Shown here: one piece after another, positions 7,001 to 9,499 of the stretch | Layout: each line of letters begins with the position of its first letter | Numbering within the stretch: position 1 is the first letter of the stretch | Assembly: GCA_026397695.1 (NCBI GenBank) | Contig: JAPLUJ010000668.1 | Span: forward strand, 1-9,499 | Direction of reading: 5' to 3' | DNA: 9,499 nt | Origin: Verrucomicrobiota bacterium | GTDB lineage: Bacteria; Verrucomicrobiota; Verrucomicrobiia; Verrucomicrobiales; Akkermansiaceae | The notes under the pieces: model-generated | The model's database searches: none | What the model was told of the DNA's origin: nothing | The model's input: only the letters and a program-made list of their open reading frames with translations | Position numbers and translations under genes: made by a program

Positions 7001-8887
7001 ATGAACACCACCCACACTCGAATCGTCATAAGCGTGCTGGCGCTCGCCACCACAGCCGCCTGGGCCACCGAATTCCACGTGGCCACTACCGGCAAGGACA
7101 CCGACCCCGGCACGCAGGCCGCACCGCTGCGGACGATCCAGCGTGCCGCCGATCTGGCTCAAGCGGGCGATACCATCACCGTGCATGAAGGCGTCTATCG
7201 CGAGCGTATCAACCCGCCGCGTGGCGGCGAGTCCGACAAGAAGCGCATTGTCTATCAGGCCGCGCCGGGCGGGAAGGTCGAGATCAAGGGGTCGGAAGTC
7301 GTCAAGAACTGGCAGAAAGCCCAGGACGATGTTTGGATAGTGACGCTTCCGAATTCGTTTTTTGGCGACTTCAATCCGTACAACGACATCATCCGCGGCG
7401 ACTGGTTCAATGCCAGGGGCCGCGCGCACCACACCGGCGCCGTCTATCTCAATGGCGAATGGCTGAGCGAGGCGGCGAAGCTGGAGGATGTGCTGAAGCC
7501 GGCGGGTGAGACGCCGCTGTGGTTTGGCGAGGTGGATGGCGGGAACACGAAGATCCGGGCGCAGTTCAAGGGCGTGAATCCCAACGAGCAACTGGTGGAG
7601 ATCAATGTTCGCCGCACGGTTTTCTATCCGGACAAGCCGGGCCGGAACTTCATCACCGTGCGCGGCTTCACAATGCGCCACGCGGCCACGCCTTGGGCAC
7701 CGCCGACGGCCGAGCAAATCGGCCTGATCGGCACGCATTGGAGCAAAGGCTGGATCATCGAGAACAACACTGTCAGCCACTCGGTTTGTTCCGGCATCGC
7801 GCTGGGCAAACACGGCGACGCATTCGACAACACCTCTGCTAACAGTGCCGAGGGCTACGTCAAAACCATCGAGCGCGCGCATGCCCATCCCATCGCGTGG
7901 ACCAAGGAAAACATCGGCCACCATATCGTCCGCAACAACACCGTCTCGCACTGCGAACAAGCCGGCATTGTCGGCAGTCTGGGCTGCGCGTTCAGCAGCG
8001 TGACCGGCAACATCATCCATGACATCCACGTCCGACGTCTTTTCACCGGTGCCGAAATGGGCGGCATCAAGTTCCATGCCGCCATTGATACCGAAATCAG
8101 CCGCAATCATATCTATCGGACGTGCCGCGGACTCTGGCTGGACTGGATGGCGCAGGGCACGCGCGTCTCGCGCAACCTTTTCCACGACAACCTCACAGAG
8201 GACTTGTTTTTCGAGGTGAACCACGGGCCGTTCGTGGTGGACAACAACATCTTCCTGTCCGCCGTCAGCCTGCTGGACTGGTCCGAGGGCGGTGCCTATG
8301 CGCACAATCTGATTGCCGGGAAAATCATCTGCCGGCAGGAGCTGCGGCGCGCCACGCCCTATCATCCCGCCCATTCGACGCAGGTCTCCGGCCTGGTCAA
8401 CATCAAGGGCGGCGACAACCGCTTCCACAACAACATCTTCGTCGGCGCAGGCGCGACCGCACCCGCAACCACCAACCCCGCCAAGCCACCTCGGCCTGAC
8501 GATGGTTATGGCACCTGTGTCTATGATGTCCGCGAGTTCCCGCTTCTCACCGGCGGCAATGTCTATCTCGATGGCGCACGACCCTATGGCAAGGAAACCA
8601 ATCCGCTCACATTGCCGGACGCGTTCAACAGCAAATTCACAGAGGATGCCGGCGCGGTGCATCTGCAACTGACGTTGCCGGCCTCGCTGTCCAAGGCGGC
8701 AACGACACCGGTGACCACGGAGCTGTTAGGCAAGGCCAGGATTCCACAACTTCCCTACGTGAATTCCGATGCCACGCCGGTGAACATTGACACCGATTAC
8801 TTCGGCAAACCCATGAACAAGACCCATCCCACGGCCGGCCCGTTCGAAAATCCCGGAACCGGCCCGCTCACCTTGAAGGTGTGGTAG
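7001..8887 (+). CDS. Secreted right-handed parallel beta-helix protein, putative polysaccharide-active enzyme
   Basis: This 628-residue protein has a Sec signal peptide at 1-22, cleaved after AWA. It opens with the DUF1565-like entry common in pectate-lyase-fold proteins: FHVATTGKDTDPGTQAAPL (25-43) and AGDTITVHEGVYRERI (55-70). The helix is visible as repeated short rungs ending in asparagine-ladder turns: ENNTVSH (254-260), RNNTVSH (311-317), GNIIHD (336-341), RNHIYRT (368-374), RNLFHDN (391-397), DNNIFLS (414-420), HNLIAG (435-440) and HNNIFVG (476-482). Between rungs lies a conserved-looking block, MGGIKFHAAID (353-363), LWLDWMAQG (378-386) and EDLFFEVNHGP (400-410), rich in acidic residues and histidines and a likely active-site face. 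The fold is shared by polysaccharide lyases and several glycoside hydrolase families, so the reaction is open. The C-terminal 130 residues leave the repeat. Its place behind a GH106-like enzyme suggests joint attack on a pectin-like or rhamnose-containing glycan. Confidence 0.85.
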   Translation: MNTTHTRIVISVLALATTAAWATEFHVATTGKDTDPGTQAAPLRTIQRAADLAQAGDTITVHEGVYRERINPPRGGESDKKRIVYQAAPGGKVEIKGSEVVKNWQKAQDDVWIVTLPNSFFGDFNPYNDIIRGDWFNARGRAHHTGAVYLNGEWLSEAAKLEDVLKPAGETPLWFGEVDGGNTKIRAQFKGVNPNEQLVEINVRRTVFYPDKPGRNFITVRGFTMRHAATPWAPPTAEQIGLIGTHWSKGWIIENNTVSHSVCSGIALGKHGDAFDNTSANSAEGYVKTIERAHAHPIAWTKENIGHHIVRNNTVSHCEQAGIVGSLGCAFSSVTGNIIHDIHVRRLFTGAEMGGIKFHAAIDTEISRNHIYRTCRGLWLDWMAQGTRVSRNLFHDNLTEDLFFEVNHGPFVVDNNIFLSAVSLLDWSEGGAYAHNLIAGKIICRQELRRATPYHPAHSTQVSGLVNIKGGDNRFHNNIFVGAGATAPATTNPAKPPRPDDGYGTCVYDVREFPLLTGGNVYLDGARPYGKETNPLTLPDAFNSKFTEDAGAVHLQLTLPASLSKAATTPVTTELLGKARIPQLPYVNSDATPVNIDTDYFGKPMNKTHPTAGPFENPGTGPLTLKVW

Positions 8888-8911
8888 GCGGGTGATCCGC
8901 GATTTGCGATC

Positions 8912-8958
8912 TCCGCCTGCGGCGGATGATGTCTTCCAGCCGGAGCGGGACGCTCCGG
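8912..8958. repeat. Two compact hairpins between convergent genes
   Basis: TCCGCC (8912-8917) pairs with GGCGGA (8921-8926) across a 3-base loop. Fourteen bases on, CCGGAGCG (8940-8947) pairs perfectly over 8 bp with CGCTCCGG (8951-8958), again with a 3-base loop. The pair sits midway between the stops of the beta-helix gene and the convergent ribonuclease gene, as a bidirectional terminator or a REP-like intergenic repeat would. Neither hairpin has a T-run, so a repeat element or an mRNA 3'-end stabiliser is as likely as an intrinsic terminator. A genome-wide search would decide. Confidence 0.45.
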
Positions 8959-9025
8959 GCACGCTCTGCGGCAGGATGCCACAGCCACCATTCAGAAACG
9001 GGATATCTATCAGCCACTTTGCGGT

Positions 9026-9148
9026 TCACGCATGATCGAGGTTTTTTTCGGTTTTGGCGTCGATGATGAAGAAGCGTTCGCGGTTGAGGGTGGGGTCGGA
9101 GCGGAAGAAGAGTCGGCCGGAATGGGCGCGTTCGAGTTCTCCTAACAG
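9026..9148 (-). pseudogene. Out-of-frame C-terminal remnant of the Rne/Rng ribonuclease
   Basis: In the frame ending with TGA at 9028-9026, the translation LLGELERAHSGRLFFRSDP continues to RERFFIIDAKTEKNLDHA. This matches the usual end of Rne/Rng family ribonucleases (an ELE-x-G-x-L-x-FRSDP-x-L pattern), yet it is in a different frame from the body of the gene, which stops at 9144-9142. It has no start of its own beyond an ATG at 9220 inside the ribonuclease body, so I read it as the stranded 3' end of that gene. Confidence 0.7.
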
Positions 9149-9499
9149 TTTTGGCGCTGGATTTCGACGGACATGGTCATCGGGGTTTTGACGCGGGCGC
9201 GGCCCTGACAGTACGGACATGGCTCATACATCGAATCGCGGAGTGATTCGTTAATCCGTTGGCGAGTCATTTCCATCAGGCCGATGGGCGAGATCTGGAT
9301 GACCTGGGTCTTGGCCTTGTCCTTTCTGAGGCGGTCCCTGATGACCTTGTAAACCGTTTGTTGGTCCTTGCGGTGGCGCATGTCGATGAAGTCGATGACG
9401 ACCAATCCGCCGATGTTGCGCAGACGGAGTTGGCGTGCGACTTCGCGGGCGGCTTCGGTGTTGGTTTCCAGGATCATCTTTTCCACGTCCTTGGAGCCG
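9142..9499 (-). CDS. rng: Rne/Rng family ribonuclease, partial and truncated
   Basis: This is the 3' part of a single-strand-specific endoribonuclease of the RNase E/G family, which processes rRNA and mRNA in the cytoplasm. The gene enters from the right edge, and the frame is open from 9499 (GSKDVEKMILETNTEAA onward). Visible parts are the DNase I-like catalytic subdomain with LVVIDFIDM (an acidic residue here binds the catalytic magnesium), KTQVIQISPIGLMEMTRQR, and the zinc-link CPYC motif that joins subunits in the tetramer. After MSVEIQRQ the frame meets TAG at 9144-9142, about 25 residues beyond CPYC. Relatives normally continue for some 70-80 residues after the zinc link. The expected final segment is present downstream in another frame, with roughly 30-40 intervening residues missing. 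Catalytic parts seem intact, so a shortened protein might still work. RNase G is favoured over E because no long scaffold region follows. Confidence 0.85.
   Translation of the reverse strand, partial: GSKDVEKMILETNTEAAREVARQLRLRNIGGLVVIDFIDMRHRKDQQTVYKVIRDRLRKDKAKTQVIQISPIGLMEMTRQRINESLRDSMYEPCPYCQGRARVKTPMTMSVEIQRQNC

Noticed and set aside
6974..8668. A 564-residue minus-strand open frame
   Set aside because: It is antisense to the beta-helix gene, whose rungs and signal peptide are clear. The antisense translation is low-complexity (A, D, R, V rich) and has no family motif.
9144..9160. Programmed frameshift to read through the ribonuclease stop
   Set aside because: CGC CAA AAC TGT TAG contains no canonical X XXY YYZ slippery heptamer, and a slip would still leave the usual intervening segment missing.
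1..9499. CRISPR arrays, tRNA or rRNA genes, insertion sequences, toxin-antitoxin or phage-defence genes
   Set aside because: I found no regularly spaced repeats, cloverleaf-like segments, transposase motifs or terminal inverted repeats flanking a gene in any part of the window.

Overview
The window looks like a chromosomal segment from a Gram-negative heterotroph that degrades carbohydrates, most likely of the PVC group (Verrucomicrobiota or a close relative). Three things point there: the Rne/Rng-type ribonuclease tail, two Tat-exported sugar enzymes (a Gfo/Idh/MocA oxidoreductase and a xylose-isomerase-like barrel), and a GH106-like hydrolase beside a secreted parallel beta-helix protein. 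Clear Shine-Dalgarno sequences are missing before nearly every start codon, which also fits. The placement rests on family resemblance only; no rRNA or other phylogenetic marker is present.

Layout. Bases 1-186 are intergenic. A PAQR/hemolysin III membrane protein (trhA-like) is on the minus strand at 187-843. Divergent from it, a plus-strand block runs from about 950 to 4208: a class II-like histone-deacetylase-family hydrolase, a Tat-exported xylose-isomerase-like TIM-barrel protein that overlaps it by 7 bases, and 20 bases later a Tat-exported Gfo/Idh/MocA oxidoreductase. After a 118-base leader with a promoter-like pair, a nested hairpin and three AAACCATC repeats comes an 865-residue secreted GH106-like glycoside hydrolase (4327-6924). 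A 76-base spacer follows, then a 628-residue secreted right-handed beta-helix protein (7001-8887). A 138-base spacer with two compact hairpins separates this from a convergent minus-strand Rne/Rng ribonuclease that enters from the right edge. Its reading frame breaks near the C-terminus, and the conserved tail lies in another frame at 9026-9148.

How the genes may work together (inference). The hydrolase and the beta-helix protein have Sec-type signal peptides and look like extracytoplasmic polysaccharide-degrading enzymes. The oxidoreductase and the isomerase-like protein have twin-arginine signals, so they could oxidise and rearrange released sugars or glycosides in the periplasm. The deacetylase-family enzyme has no signal and is translationally linked to the isomerase; its substrate cannot be told from sequence. 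There is no transporter, SusC/SusD pair or regulator in the window, so this is not a complete utilisation locus. The trhA-like gene and the ribonuclease are probably unrelated housekeeping neighbours.
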